Shown here piece after piece: positions 41,841-50,108 of a stretch of 64,000 nucleotides of DNA. This DNA is from Roseburia porci (lineage in GTDB: Bacteria; Bacillota; Clostridia; Lachnospirales; Lachnospiraceae). A program made the position numbers and the translations under genes. The stretch is from positions 62,001 through 126,000 of the forward strand of contig NZ_VUNI01000002.1 in assembly GCF_009695765.1 (NCBI RefSeq), in the 5' to 3' direction. The notes under the pieces are model-generated. The model had not been told where the DNA came from. It ran no database searches and worked only from the letters and a program-made list of their open reading frames with translations. The stretch's first letter is position 1; each line of letters starts with the position of its first letter.

Positions 41841-42653
41841 ATGAAAATAGAGAAGTACTTTGAGCAGGCGAAAGAGCAGTTTATTCGCGACAGTTTATTA
41901 TCTGACGAATTCCTGGATATGATGCAGGAAAACATAGAACCGATTGAAAGCAGAATGGCGTATTACCGGTGTGCGATCATGGAAGTGGAGACCAAATTTA
42001 AGGTGTTGAATGAACAATTCTCCTTACAGTATGATCGTAACCCAATCGAATCCATCAAAAGTCGTACCAAGTCCATGGACAGCATTTTAAAAAAGGTGCG
42101 AAGAAAGAATATTCCGCTGAATCTTGATGCGATCGAAGAACAGATCAAAGACATTGCCGGTGTAAGAGTCGTGTGCTCTTTCCCAGAGGATATTTACATG
42201 CTGGCAGATTGTCTGCTGCAGCAGGATGATGTTACCCTGATCGAGCGGAAAGACTACATTAAGAACCCGAAGGAGAGCGGTTACCGCAGCCTTCATCTGA
42301 TCATTGAGATTCCAATTTTCCTGGAAAATGAGAAGCGTCCGATGAAAGTTGAAGTCCAGCTTCGCACGATCGCCATGGATTTCTGGGCAAGTCTGGAGCA
42401 CAAGCTTCGTTATAAAAAAGATATTCCGGACGATGAGGCAGAACAGCTGGCAATTGAATTGCAGGAATGTGCACAGATCAGTGCGGCATTGGACACCCGC
42501 ATGGAGAATATAAGGAACCGCATGAACAGCCAGGAGTTCCGTGAAAAGGCAAATGCACAGAAGAATCGCTCTGTGCAGCTTTTAGGAGCACCGCGTCCGA
42601 TTCGGCTGCTCGGCGAATTAAGAGATGATAAAACACCGTCATCAGCAGAATAG
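41841..42653 (+). CDS. Small alarmone synthetase (RelA/SpoT-like GTP pyrophosphokinase)
   Basis: 270 aa, synthetase domain only (no hydrolase, TGS or ACT), of the YjbM/YwaC (RelQ/RelP) kind. Makes (p)ppGpp from ATP and GTP or GDP. Motifs: RTKSMDSILKK, IKDIAGVRVVC, ESGYRSLHLII and EVQLRTIAMDFWASLEHKLRY. ATG at 41841 after GGAGAGG. Activity is probably controlled by transcription or allostery rather than the ribosome. Confidence 0.92.
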   Translation: MKIEKYFEQAKEQFIRDSLLSDEFLDMMQENIEPIESRMAYYRCAIMEVETKFKVLNEQFSLQYDRNPIESIKSRTKSMDSILKKVRRKNIPLNLDAIEEQIKDIAGVRVVCSFPEDIYMLADCLLQQDDVTLIERKDYIKNPKESGYRSLHLIIEIPIFLENEKRPMKVEVQLRTIAMDFWASLEHKLRYKKDIPDDEAEQLAIELQECAQISAALDTRMENIRNRMNSQEFREKANAQKNRSVQLLGAPRPIRLLGELRDDKTPSSAE

Positions 42654-42676
42654 GGACAGCAACACTCCTTCAATAG

Positions 42677-43315
42677 TTATATCTGCATCATCTGCGACAT
42701 GATGCAGGCTCCCGCGGCACCACAGTCCATGACTTCTGTGATCTGCGGTGTACCAAGGTGGATTCCGCCGATCGCATAGACCGGGATCGTGACATGGGAA
42801 CAGACATCCTGCAGAAAGGAAAGTCCTCTCGGAGGAAGTCCTTTTTTGCAGTCGGTCGCATAAATATGTCCCGCCGTTATATAGGAAGCACCTAGTTTTT
42901 CTGCTTCGAGTGCATCGGAAAGAGAATGCACGGAAGTGCCGACACAGCGAAATTCGTCTGTGGCATCCGGGTGTTCACGAAGCACCGGAAGCGGAAGATG
43001 GATGGTGGAAGTATCCAGTCTTCGTGCTACGGACAAAAAATTATGAATAATGCAGGGAACTTCGTATTGTCTGCATAGATCCATTACCTGATCTGCCAGG
43101 AGAAGATATTCTTCTTCTGGCAGATCTTTTTCTCTTAAAATAAATGCTTTTGGGTGCTGTCTGCAGACGCGCGCAACCTGCTTTAGATAAGGTCTTTCAC
43201 ACAGATGGCGGTTGGAAACGGCGATGATGTGTGAGAGATCTGCTCCGGAACACAAATGCTCAGTTCCAGAGCAGAAACAGTCAGTTTCTGTTTTTTTAAC
43301 ATCATTATTATACAT
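42677..43315 (-). CDS. thiE: Thiamine phosphate synthase (ThiE/TenI-like)
   Basis: About 212 aa TIM barrel. Joins HMP-PP and thiazole phosphate to thiamine phosphate, or acts as the TenI-type thiazole aromatase; the sequence is divergent enough that the two cannot be separated by eye. GHIYATDCKKGLPPRG and YAIGGIHLGT are the phosphate-binding parts. Last gene of the thiSGHE operon; overlaps the end of thiH by 8 bp. The start codon (ATG at 43315 or GTG at 43327) is uncertain. Confidence 0.82.
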   Translation of the reverse strand: MYNNDVKKTETDCFCSGTEHLCSGADLSHIIAVSNRHLCERPYLKQVARVCRQHPKAFILREKDLPEEEYLLLADQVMDLCRQYEVPCIIHNFLSVARRLDTSTIHLPLPVLREHPDATDEFRCVGTSVHSLSDALEAEKLGASYITAGHIYATDCKKGLPPRGLSFLQDVCSHVTIPVYAIGGIHLGTPQITEVMDCGAAGACIMSQMMQI

Positions 43316-44528
43316 AAATATAATCACTCATGACAGGCTGGAGATCATGCTCGAGAAGTGCATTGTATACTTCGTCTACGCTTCTTCCGTCGGAGATCTC
43401 AAACTGGTCATCTCCTTTATCCTCAATATCGTCTACATGGCTTCCAATTCCTGTGCTTACGCCGGCGGAAATCTTGGTTGCTGCAATGCTTACAAGGTTA
43501 TCGCGGACTCGGGCATTTTCACGTGTGGATACTGTGATGCTTGCAAATGGCATAAACAGACGGTAAGCGCAGACTACCTGAAGCAGCTGTCTTTCGTGTA
43601 CATCTTTTGGATTAATCCGGTCGTTGTTGATGATCGGACGCAGACGTGGACAGGAAAATGCGATTTCAGCATGCGGATATTTCTTCTGGAGAAGGTATGC
43701 ATGGTATCCGGTGGCAAACGCATCCTTGCGGAAGTCGTCGAGACCTAAAAGTGCGGCAAAGCCGACACCGCGCATACCGCCTTTCAATGCACGCTCCTGT
43801 GCATTGACACGGTATGGAAAAATACGCTTGTGTCCGGCAAGATGCAGTGTTTCATATTTGTCGGAATTATAGCTTTCCTGGAAAACGGTTACATAGTCGG
43901 CGCCACATTCATGCAGGTATGCATATTCATCGGAATTCATCGGATAAACTTCAAGACCAATGACTTTGAAGTATTTTCTTGCAATTTTACATGCCTCGCC
44001 GATGTATTCGACATCGGACATGCTGCGGCTTTCACCGGTCAGAATCAGAATCTCCTGAAGTCCGGTTTGGGCGATCGCTTCCATTTCACGGTCGATCTCA
44101 TCTGCATTTAATCTGGCGCGGTTGATCTTATTGTGGCAGTTGAATCCACAATAGATACAATAGTTTTCGCAGTAATTGGAGATGTAGATCGGAGTGAACA
44201 TATAAACGCTGTTTCCGAAATGTTTTCTGGTCTCAAGTTGTGCAGCCTGTGCAATCTCTTCCAGAAGTGGGAGTGCAGCAGGGGACAGGAGTGCTTTGAA
44301 ATCCTCCGGAGTGCGATTGTCATGTGCGAGTGCAGCTCTTACATCTGCCTGTGTGTACTGATCATAATCGTATGCGTCCATTGCGGCGATGACCTGGTCC
44401 ATGACATCGGATTCAAGAACCTCCATTCCCGGAAGGTATTTCATGTGATCGATCCGGTTTTTCTTCATATCCTCAAGGATCACTTCATTTACGATACTGT
44501 CATTAAAATGCTCGTCTTTTGCAGTCAT
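43308..44528 (-). CDS. thiH: 2-iminoacetate synthase ThiH
   Basis: 406 aa radical SAM enzyme that cleaves tyrosine to make dehydroglycine for the thiazole ring. The 4Fe-4S motif CENYCIYCGF (CX3CX2C) lies near residue 121. Its presence instead of ThiO fits an anaerobe. 24-nt gap from thiG. Confidence 0.95.
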   Translation of the reverse strand: MTAKDEHFNDSIVNEVILEDMKKNRIDHMKYLPGMEVLESDVMDQVIAAMDAYDYDQYTQADVRAALAHDNRTPEDFKALLSPAALPLLEEIAQAAQLETRKHFGNSVYMFTPIYISNYCENYCIYCGFNCHNKINRARLNADEIDREMEAIAQTGLQEILILTGESRSMSDVEYIGEACKIARKYFKVIGLEVYPMNSDEYAYLHECGADYVTVFQESYNSDKYETLHLAGHKRIFPYRVNAQERALKGGMRGVGFAALLGLDDFRKDAFATGYHAYLLQKKYPHAEIAFSCPRLRPIINNDRINPKDVHERQLLQVVCAYRLFMPFASITVSTRENARVRDNLVSIAATKISAGVSTGIGSHVDDIEDKGDDQFEISDGRSVDEVYNALLEHDLQPVMSDYIYV

Positions 44529-44552
44529 TTCTCTTTTCCTTTCTGTGCGTGA

Positions 44553-45329
44553 TTAGTCATGTAAAAATCCGGTGAGCGGTGAGGATGCGCTTGCACCTTT
44601 TGACAGCGTGCGTCCGAATCCGGCCAGATAAGCGCTTCTTCCGGCTTCAATTGCCTTTTTGAAGGCTTCTGCCATAACTTCAACATCACCAGCGGTAGCG
44701 ACTGCTGTGTTTGCCATAACTGCGGAAGCACCCATTTCCATGGCTTCGCATGCCTGGGATGGACGGCCGATTCCGGCATCAACGATGATCGGAAGGTCAA
44801 TCTCGTCGATCAGAATCTGAATAAATTCTTTGGTGCAGATTCCCTTGTTGGAGCCGATCGGTGCGCCGAGTGGCATGATGCTTGCAGCGCCTGCATTGAC
44901 GAGTTCGCGGGCAACATTTAAATCCGGATACATGTAAGGCATAACAATAAAGCCTTCTTTTGCAAGAATCTCGGTTGCACGGATCGTTTCATAGTTGTCC
45001 GGAAGCAGATATTTGGAGTCATGCATGATTTCGACTTTAACAAAATCACCGCATCCGAGTTCGCGGGAAAGTCTGGCGATGCGGACAGCCTCATCGGCAT
45101 TTCTTGCGCCGGATGTGTTTGGGAGTAATGTTACATTGTCTGGAATATAGTCTAAAATATTGGCAAGACCGCCTTCGTTTGCTCTGCGAAGAGCCAGGGT
45201 GATGATCTGTGCATCGGCTTTTTCAATGCATGCTTTTACGAGGTCCAGTGAAAATTTGCCGGATCCAAGAATAAAACGGGAGGTAAATTCGTGTCCTCCA
45301 AGAATCAGTTTATCGTTTGTGGTGCTCAT
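44553..45329 (-). CDS. thiG: Thiazole synthase ThiG
   Basis: 258 aa TIM barrel that condenses deoxyxylulose 5-phosphate, dehydroglycine and ThiS-thiocarboxylate into thiazole phosphate. Visible: [29 protein letters not shown] with catalytic Lys region, [27 protein letters not shown] at 45329. Confidence 0.95.
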   Translation of the reverse strand: MSTTNDKLILGGHEFTSRFILGSGKFSLDLVKACIEKADAQIITLALRRANEGGLANILDYIPDNVTLLPNTSGARNADEAVRIARLSRELGCGDFVKVEIMHDSKYLLPDNYETIRATEILAKEGFIVMPYMYPDLNVARELVNAGAASIMPLGAPIGSNKGICTKEFIQILIDEIDLPIIVDAGIGRPSQACEAMEMGASAVMANTAVATAGDVEVMAEAFKKAIEAGRSAYLAGFGRTLSKGASASSPLTGFLHD

Positions 45330-45413
45330 AGTGATTTCCTCTTTTCTGATAATTTTTAATGATATGAGGGTCTGCCCCTCATTTCGCATTATGAAATGGT
45401 GTGTAATGCAGTG

Positions 45414-45620
45414 TTATGCGCCCGATCCGCCACCCATGAAGCTTAAAATCTCAAGAACGTCACCATCGTTTAAGATGGTCTTGCCATAGGCTTCTTTTGG
45501 CAGGATTTCTTCGTTAAGCTCCACCACCACATGCTGCAGTTTGTAGCTGCTCTGCTTCAGATATTCGAGAACAGACAAAGAAACAACATCCGGCGCATCT
45601 TTTCCGTTGATTCTGACCAC
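45414..45620 (-). CDS. thiS: Sulfur carrier protein ThiS with a C-terminal SGA tail
   Basis: 68 aa ubiquitin-like carrier. LNEEILPKEAYGKTIL and DGDVLEILSFMGGG are family-typical. Normal ThiS ends in Gly-Gly, which is adenylated and thiocarboxylated; here three more residues (SGA) follow the GGG. This would need trimming or reflects a frame or stop change. No thiF is in the operon. Start is GTG at 45620 after GGAGGAACC. First gene of the operon behind the TPP riboswitch. Confidence 0.9.
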   Translation of the reverse strand: MVRINGKDAPDVVSLSVLEYLKQSSYKLQHVVVELNEEILPKEAYGKTILNDGDVLEILSFMGGGSGA

Positions 45621-45685
45621 GGTTCCTCCTTTCCGGATAGAAGAGAGCCTGGAACGGTATTTTGTCCCTTATTGATCTTGGTATC

Positions 45686-45739
45686 AAAAAAGAGTTCACG
45701 AAAAAATACACCCGCGGTGGTGCACCCCTTCATGAACTC
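45686..45739 (-). terminator. Second terminator-like hairpin in the thi leader
   Basis: On the minus strand GAGTTCATGA (45739-45730) pairs with TCGTGAACTC (45701-45692) with one G-T, followed by TTTTTT. It lies between the riboswitch terminator and thiS, an unusual second stop signal. Confidence 0.7.
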
Positions 45740-45814
45740 TGTTCACTCTCGTTTATCCATATGAAATTATGATGTAAAATCGGTGTTTTGAAGTACCTGT
45801 TGACGCAATAAAAA

Positions 45815-45836
45815 GGGAGATGCCTTAACATCTCCC
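45815..45836 (-). terminator. Riboswitch expression-platform terminator
   Basis: On the minus strand GGGAGATG pairs with CATCTCCC (GGGAGAT/ATCTCCC core), then TTTTTA. It directly follows the TPP aptamer and is the likely attenuator. Confidence 0.85.
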
Positions 45837-45847
45837 GTAAATTCATA

Positions 45848-45940
45848 TTCTACGTTCCTACGTTGGCATTATCCAAATCAGGTATATGGGTCGAAGTTGA
45901 TGACTTCCTCTCAGCCTACAAACATAAGCTCCCCTGTTCA
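45848..45940 (-). promoter_or_regulatory. TPP (THI-box) riboswitch upstream of thiSGHE
   Basis: On the minus strand the conserved aptamer parts appear in order: GGGGAGC, GGCTGAGAGGA, GACCCATATACCTGATTTGG then ATAATGCCAACGTAGGAA. Thiamine pyrophosphate binding should favour the terminator that follows and shut off the biosynthetic genes. Confidence 0.95.
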
Positions 45941-46058
45941 ATTTTACAAAAAGAAGTATACACTTTCTGGAAAGATTGTCAAGGGGTGGCTTGTTTTTCT
46001 AAAGTTTATGGCTTATCATAATGACATAGGTAGGATGAAACAAGGGGGATTTTTACGT

Positions 46059-47441
46059 ATGAGAAAAAGGGAAATACCAGCTTTTTACCGGCAGCTCTTT
46101 GTACTTGTGCTGCCGATTGCAATTCAGAATCTGATCAGCGCTATGGTCAATTCGGTGGATGTACTGATGCTTGGTTATGTCAGCCAGTCGGCGATTGCAG
46201 CTGTTTCACTTGCAAACCAGGTGATGTTTATTCTGAATATTTTTATTACAGGACTTGGTTCTGGAATTGCGATGCTCGTATCCCAATACTGGGGCAAAAA
46301 GGATACGAGAACGATCGAACATATTCTTGGAATTGCACTGCGTTTTTCTGTGCCGATCTCCATGCTTTTCTGCGTGGCTGCAATTGTATTTCCGTCGCAG
46401 ATCATGCATATTTTTACAAATGATACCAATTTGATCACGCTTGGAAGTGAGTATCTTCGTATTCTTGGTGTCAGTTATGTGCTTATGGGATTTTCGCAGA
46501 TGTATCTGTGTATGATGAGAAGTATTGAACGTGTGAAATTTTCAACGATCACCAGCACATGTGCGGTGCTTGTGAATATTATATTAAATGCATGCTTTAT
46601 CTTCGGGCTTTTCGGACTCCCGAAGCTTGGGCTGATCGGTGTTGCATTTGCGACAACAATTGCAAGAGCATTTGAGGTGATCGTCTGTGTCATTGATAAC
46701 CAGAGGCAGAAAGAAGTGCATTTTCATATCGGCAGTCTTTTTTATTCGGAACCGCTTCTGTTCCAGGATTTCCTGAAATATTCACTTCCTGCGGTTGGAA
46801 ATGAGTGCGTCTGGGGCGTGGCGTTTCTGCTGTACACCGTTATCATGGGACATCTGAATGAGGACATTGTTGCTGCCAACTCGGTGGTAACGGTTGTTCG
46901 TGATCTGTTTGCGGTCGTTGGATACGGAATCGCATATGGTGGTGCGATCATCCTCGGAAAGACGATCGGAGAAGGTGCAATGGACCGTGCCAGAAAAGAC
47001 GCATCAAGACTGATCTGGATCACACTGATCAGCGGTGTCATAGGAGCAATTCTGCTTCTTCTTGTCCGCCCGGTTATTTTTGCAATGGTATCTTTATCGG
47101 ATACAGCCAATGTATATCTGGAACAGATGCTTTTTATTTCCTGCTATTATCTGATCGGGCAGCTTATCAATACCTGCGTGATCTGTGGAGTTTTCCGTGC
47201 AGGCGGCGATTCGAGGTATGGACTGATCTGCGATATTATCTGCATGTGGGGCGTTATGGTGCCGGTAGGATTCCTGGCTGCCTTTGTGTGGAAGCTTTCA
47301 CCAATGACGGTTTATTTTATCCTGTGTCTGGATGAATTTGTGAAGATGCCGTTCATATTTTATCATTATAAAAAGGGAACCTGGCTGCAGAATATTACAA
47401 GAGATTTTCCGGCTTCTGGAAGAGAGGGAAGCGTTTTTTAG
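46059..47441 (+). CDS. MATE family efflux transporter
   Basis: 460 aa, about 12 membrane helices in two six-helix halves. Typical starts: FYRQLFVLVLPIAIQNLISAMVNSVDVLMLG, then AIAAVSLANQVMFI and LGSGIAMLVSQYWGKKD. Likely Na+ or H+ coupled export of cationic compounds. The ATG at 46059 has AAGGGGG 10 nt upstream; the longer in-frame readings run back across the antisense riboswitch and are rejected. Divergent from the thi operon with a shared regulatory gap. Confidence 0.93.
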   Translation: MRKREIPAFYRQLFVLVLPIAIQNLISAMVNSVDVLMLGYVSQSAIAAVSLANQVMFILNIFITGLGSGIAMLVSQYWGKKDTRTIEHILGIALRFSVPISMLFCVAAIVFPSQIMHIFTNDTNLITLGSEYLRILGVSYVLMGFSQMYLCMMRSIERVKFSTITSTCAVLVNIILNACFIFGLFGLPKLGLIGVAFATTIARAFEVIVCVIDNQRQKEVHFHIGSLFYSEPLLFQDFLKYSLPAVGNECVWGVAFLLYTVIMGHLNEDIVAANSVVTVVRDLFAVVGYGIAYGGAIILGKTIGEGAMDRARKDASRLIWITLISGVIGAILLLLVRPVIFAMVSLSDTANVYLEQMLFISCYYLIGQLINTCVICGVFRAGGDSRYGLICDIICMWGVMVPVGFLAAFVWKLSPMTVYFILCLDEFVKMPFIFYHYKKGTWLQNITRDFPASGREGSVF

Positions 47442-47525
47442 CTTGAAGCTCCGCTATGTCGGGGATGAACTTGTGGAAGTGAAACTCGATGGGCAAACGG
47501 TTTCGTTTCTATAATTTATATATAA

Positions 47526-47558
47526 CAAAAAAGACTATCGCATCAACGATAGTCTTTT
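47526..47558. terminator. Bidirectional terminator next to tRNA-Gly
   Basis: AAGACTATCG (47531-47540) pairs with CGATAGTCTT (47547-47556) with A-runs before and T-runs after; it can end both the tRNA transcript (minus) and MATE transcript (plus). Confidence 0.85.
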
Positions 47559-47565
47559 ATATAAG

Positions 47566-47638
47566 AGCGATAGACGGGGCTCGAACCCGCGGTCTCGACC
47601 TTGGCAAGGTCGCGCGTTACCAACTACGCCACTATCGC
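47566..47638 (-). tRNA. tRNA-Gly (GCC)
   Basis: 73 nt. Acceptor stem GCGATAG/CTATCGC, D arm GGCGTAGTTGGTAAC, anticodon stem-loop CGACC-TTGCCAA-GGTCG giving anticodon GCC, T arm CGGGTTCGAGCCCCG, discriminator U. The 3' CCA is not encoded. Confidence 0.97.
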
Positions 47639-47744
47639 ATGTGTACTGCGTTCTCAACAGTGCTTAGTTATAATAACAAAGGAATTGTATATTGTCAATA
47701 TACTTTTTGAAAAAATTTGAAAATTCTATTTGCAGGAGGTTTCT

Positions 47745-48722
47745 ATGAAAACAATCGACATGCATTGCGATACATTAATGTGCGAATTGATCGAGAACGG
47801 AAAGGCAGGAAGCGTCACCAGATGCCCAAAGCTTTCCGTGGATGTGGAGCGTCTGGTAAAAGCAGGTGCATGGGCACAGTTTTTTGCAATTTTTATGCTG
47901 CGGGAGCAGGACTATAAGGAAGCTCATGTTCCGGCAAAGGATTATGAAGATTACATTGACGGATGCGTGCAGATTTTTGAGCGGACACTCCGGGAGAATC
48001 CGGATACACTTGCGCGTGCGCGAAATGCCGGAGAGATCGAACAGAATTATAAAAATGGCAGGGTCAGTGCAGTGCTCACAATGGAGGACGGAGCAGCGGT
48101 ATATGGAAAAATGGAAAATCTCAAGCGGTATTACGACCTCGGTGTACGGGCACTCAGCCTTACCTGGAACTATGAGAATTGTTTTGGATATCCCAATTCC
48201 AAAGATCGTCAGATCATGGAACAGGGATTGAAACCATTTGGAAAAGAAGCAGTTTCTTATATGCAGGAGCTGGGAATGCTTGTCGATGTCAGTCATTTGT
48301 CAGATGGGGGATTCTGGGATGTGATAAAGATTGTCAAAAAACCGGTTGTTGCAACACATTCCAATGCCAGAAGCGTCTGTGACCATCCAAGAAACATGAC
48401 AGATGAAATGATCCGTGCATTGGGAGAAAATGGTGGTGTTATGGGAATCAACTTCTGTCCTGCTTTTTTGGAGGAAAAGGAAGACCCCGTAAGTTCGGTA
48501 GAACGTATGGTGGCAATGGCACGCCATGAAAGTAATGCAGGTGGCATGGACGTTGTCGCGCTTGGAACAGATTTTGATGGAATCGAGGGAACACTGGAGA
48601 TCAGAAATCCACTGGAGATGGAACTTCTTGCAGACGGATTGAAAAAGGCTGGATTTACATCCAGCCAGATCGATGGAATTTTCTGGAAAAATGCGCTTCG
48701 TGTCTGTCACGAAAGCATGTAG
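47745..48722 (+). CDS. Membrane dipeptidase-like metallopeptidase (M19)
   Basis: 325 aa TIM-barrel zinc dipeptidase. Metal and active-site motifs: DMHCDTL (HxD), LTMEDG with bridging Glu, VDVSHLSDGGF, VATHSNAR, and GTDFDGI near the end. Relatives cleave dipeptides, some with D-residues. No signal peptide, so cytoplasmic. AGGAGG site 6-7 nt before the ATG at 47745. Confidence 0.94.
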   Translation: MKTIDMHCDTLMCELIENGKAGSVTRCPKLSVDVERLVKAGAWAQFFAIFMLREQDYKEAHVPAKDYEDYIDGCVQIFERTLRENPDTLARARNAGEIEQNYKNGRVSAVLTMEDGAAVYGKMENLKRYYDLGVRALSLTWNYENCFGYPNSKDRQIMEQGLKPFGKEAVSYMQELGMLVDVSHLSDGGFWDVIKIVKKPVVATHSNARSVCDHPRNMTDEMIRALGENGGVMGINFCPAFLEEKEDPVSSVERMVAMARHESNAGGMDVVALGTDFDGIEGTLEIRNPLEMELLADGLKKAGFTSSQIDGIFWKNALRVCHESM

Positions 48723-48723
48723 G

Positions 48724-49062
48724 TTATTTATTCATTCCGAGTACGCGCCGGATTGCCTGCTGGATATTGGCGTCCTGGTCGCGGTACACATCAATGAGTT
48801 CTTTTTCGTCATCGGACAGTGCAATATCGGAAGCTTCCTGTCCCTGAAAGGCTCTTAAGATATCCTTGATCTGGTAGATCTCGCACAGAACAAGAAATTT
48901 ATCGGAAGAAGGATGTGACTGATTGCTTTCCCATCCATAAATTGTTTTTTCAGAAACATTCATATGATAGTCGTTCTTAAAAATGACAGAGACATCGCTG
49001 ACTGTCAGGGAACGTCGTTTACGATATTCTTTTAAAACCTGTCCAATTCTGTCATTTCGCAT
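48724..49062 (-). CDS. XRE-family regulator beside the flagellar locus
   Basis: 112 aa. Helix-turn-helix in about residues 5-65 (VLKEYRKRRSLTVSDVSVIF, VSEKTIYGWESNQSHPSSDKFLVL), then an acidic helical end. It is convergent with the dipeptidase gene (1-nt gap between stops) and divergent from flgM. It may control motility genes, but this is inferred from position only. Confidence 0.88.
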   Translation of the reverse strand: MRNDRIGQVLKEYRKRRSLTVSDVSVIFKNDYHMNVSEKTIYGWESNQSHPSSDKFLVLCEIYQIKDILRAFQGQEASDIALSDDEKELIDVYRDQDANIQQAIRRVLGMNK

Positions 49063-49193
49063 ACTTTGTCTCTACTCCAATTACCCGATATAGTATCTTC
49101 TGTTTCCTATCTTATTATTCAGAAAAATGGTCGTCAACGAATTTTGGAGTACTAAGAAAATGCGAAAAAGTATTCTTAAAATTCAAGAAAAAC

Positions 49194-49220
49194 TAAAGAA
49201 AAAAAGTTATCGTCCGATAA
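49194..49220 (+). promoter_or_regulatory. Sigma-28 promoter of flgM
   Basis: TAAA (49194-49197), 15-bp spacer, TCCGATAA (49213-49220), one mismatch to TAAA-N15-GCCGATAA. Confidence 0.8.
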
Positions 49221-49267
49221 AAATAGTAACAAACTTCATCAGGAGGATGAAGAAAGGAGATGCTGTT

Positions 49268-49549
49268 ATGCGTATAGATGCATATAATCAGATCGCGCAG
49301 ATCTATGGAACACAGAATATATCAAGAACACAGAAAGTACAGGGAAGTCATTCCGTACGTGATGAGGTATCCATTTCACAGACTGGCCGTGACTATCAGA
49401 TTGCAAAAAGTGCAGTATCAGAATCTTCAGATGTCAGGGAAGATAAAGTCGCACAGTTAAAGGCACAGGTCGACTCCGGAACATACCATGTTGAGCCAGG
49501 CGATTTTGCAAGCAAGCTGATTGAGAAGTATCAGGCAAATATGATGTGA
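49268..49549 (+). CDS. flgM: Anti-sigma-28 factor FlgM
   Basis: 93 aa, unstructured N-terminal half and C-terminal binding helices (VAQLKAQVDSGTYHVEPGDFASKLIEKY). FlgM holds FliA (sigma-28) until it is exported through the finished hook. ATG at 49268 after AAAGGAG. Head of the flgM-flgN-flgK-flgK-flgL-fliW-csrA gene set under a sigma-28 promoter, giving feedback on its own class. Confidence 0.92.
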   Translation: MRIDAYNQIAQIYGTQNISRTQKVQGSHSVRDEVSISQTGRDYQIAKSAVSESSDVREDKVAQLKAQVDSGTYHVEPGDFASKLIEKYQANMM

Positions 49550-49574
49550 AAGTAACAGGAAATGAGGATAACAG

Positions 49575-50087
49575 GTGGCAAGTTTAGTAGAAGAACTCGT
49601 AAGCGTATTAGAACAAGAACTTCATATTTATGAACAACTGGCAGAGTTAGGAGAGCAGAAGCGTCAGATACTCATCCAGTCGGATGTCCCTGCTTTGGAG
49701 AAACTTACAGTTCTTGAACAGGAAGCAAGCACAGAGCTTTTGGCTTTCAGTAACAAACAGACAGAGCTTCTGAATGATATTGCAACAGTGCTGGGAAAGA
49801 ACCCACAGGAGGTCACAGTTACCAGACTGATCGGTTTTTTAGAGGAACAGCCAGGGGTGCAGCAGAAGCTCAGCGAGGCGAGAGATCATCTGATCGAGAC
49901 GGCAGAACTTGTAAACCGTCAGAATGAGCTGAATGGGATCCTTATTCATCAGGCTATGGAATTATTGGAGTTTGACATTACCTTATTCAAGAGTATGCGG
50001 CAGGCACCAGAAACGGCAAATTACGACCGCAATGCCTACAATACAGGAATGCTTTTAGGCAATAGCGGATTTGATGCCAAACAGTAG
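49575..50087 (+). CDS. flgN: Flagellar chaperone FlgN
   Basis: 170 aa helical protein (VEELVSVLEQELHIYEQLAELGEQK..., ITLFKSMRQ). Chaperone for the hook-filament junction proteins FlgK and FlgL encoded directly downstream. Start is GTG at 49575 with GAGGA upstream. Confidence 0.88.
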   Translation: MASLVEELVSVLEQELHIYEQLAELGEQKRQILIQSDVPALEKLTVLEQEASTELLAFSNKQTELLNDIATVLGKNPQEVTVTRLIGFLEEQPGVQQKLSEARDHLIETAELVNRQNELNGILIHQAMELLEFDITLFKSMRQAPETANYDRNAYNTGMLLGNSGFDAKQ

Positions 50088-50108
50088 AAACTTTAGGAGG
50101 AAAAAGGT

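Noticed and set aside
43212-44552. Plus-strand open frames opposite thiH/thiE
   Set aside because: They run antisense to well-supported thiamine genes and show no domain.
45897-46058. N-terminal extension of the MATE protein
   Set aside because: It would be translated across the antisense TPP riboswitch and lacks a ribosome binding site; the ATG at 46059 gives the normal family start and length.
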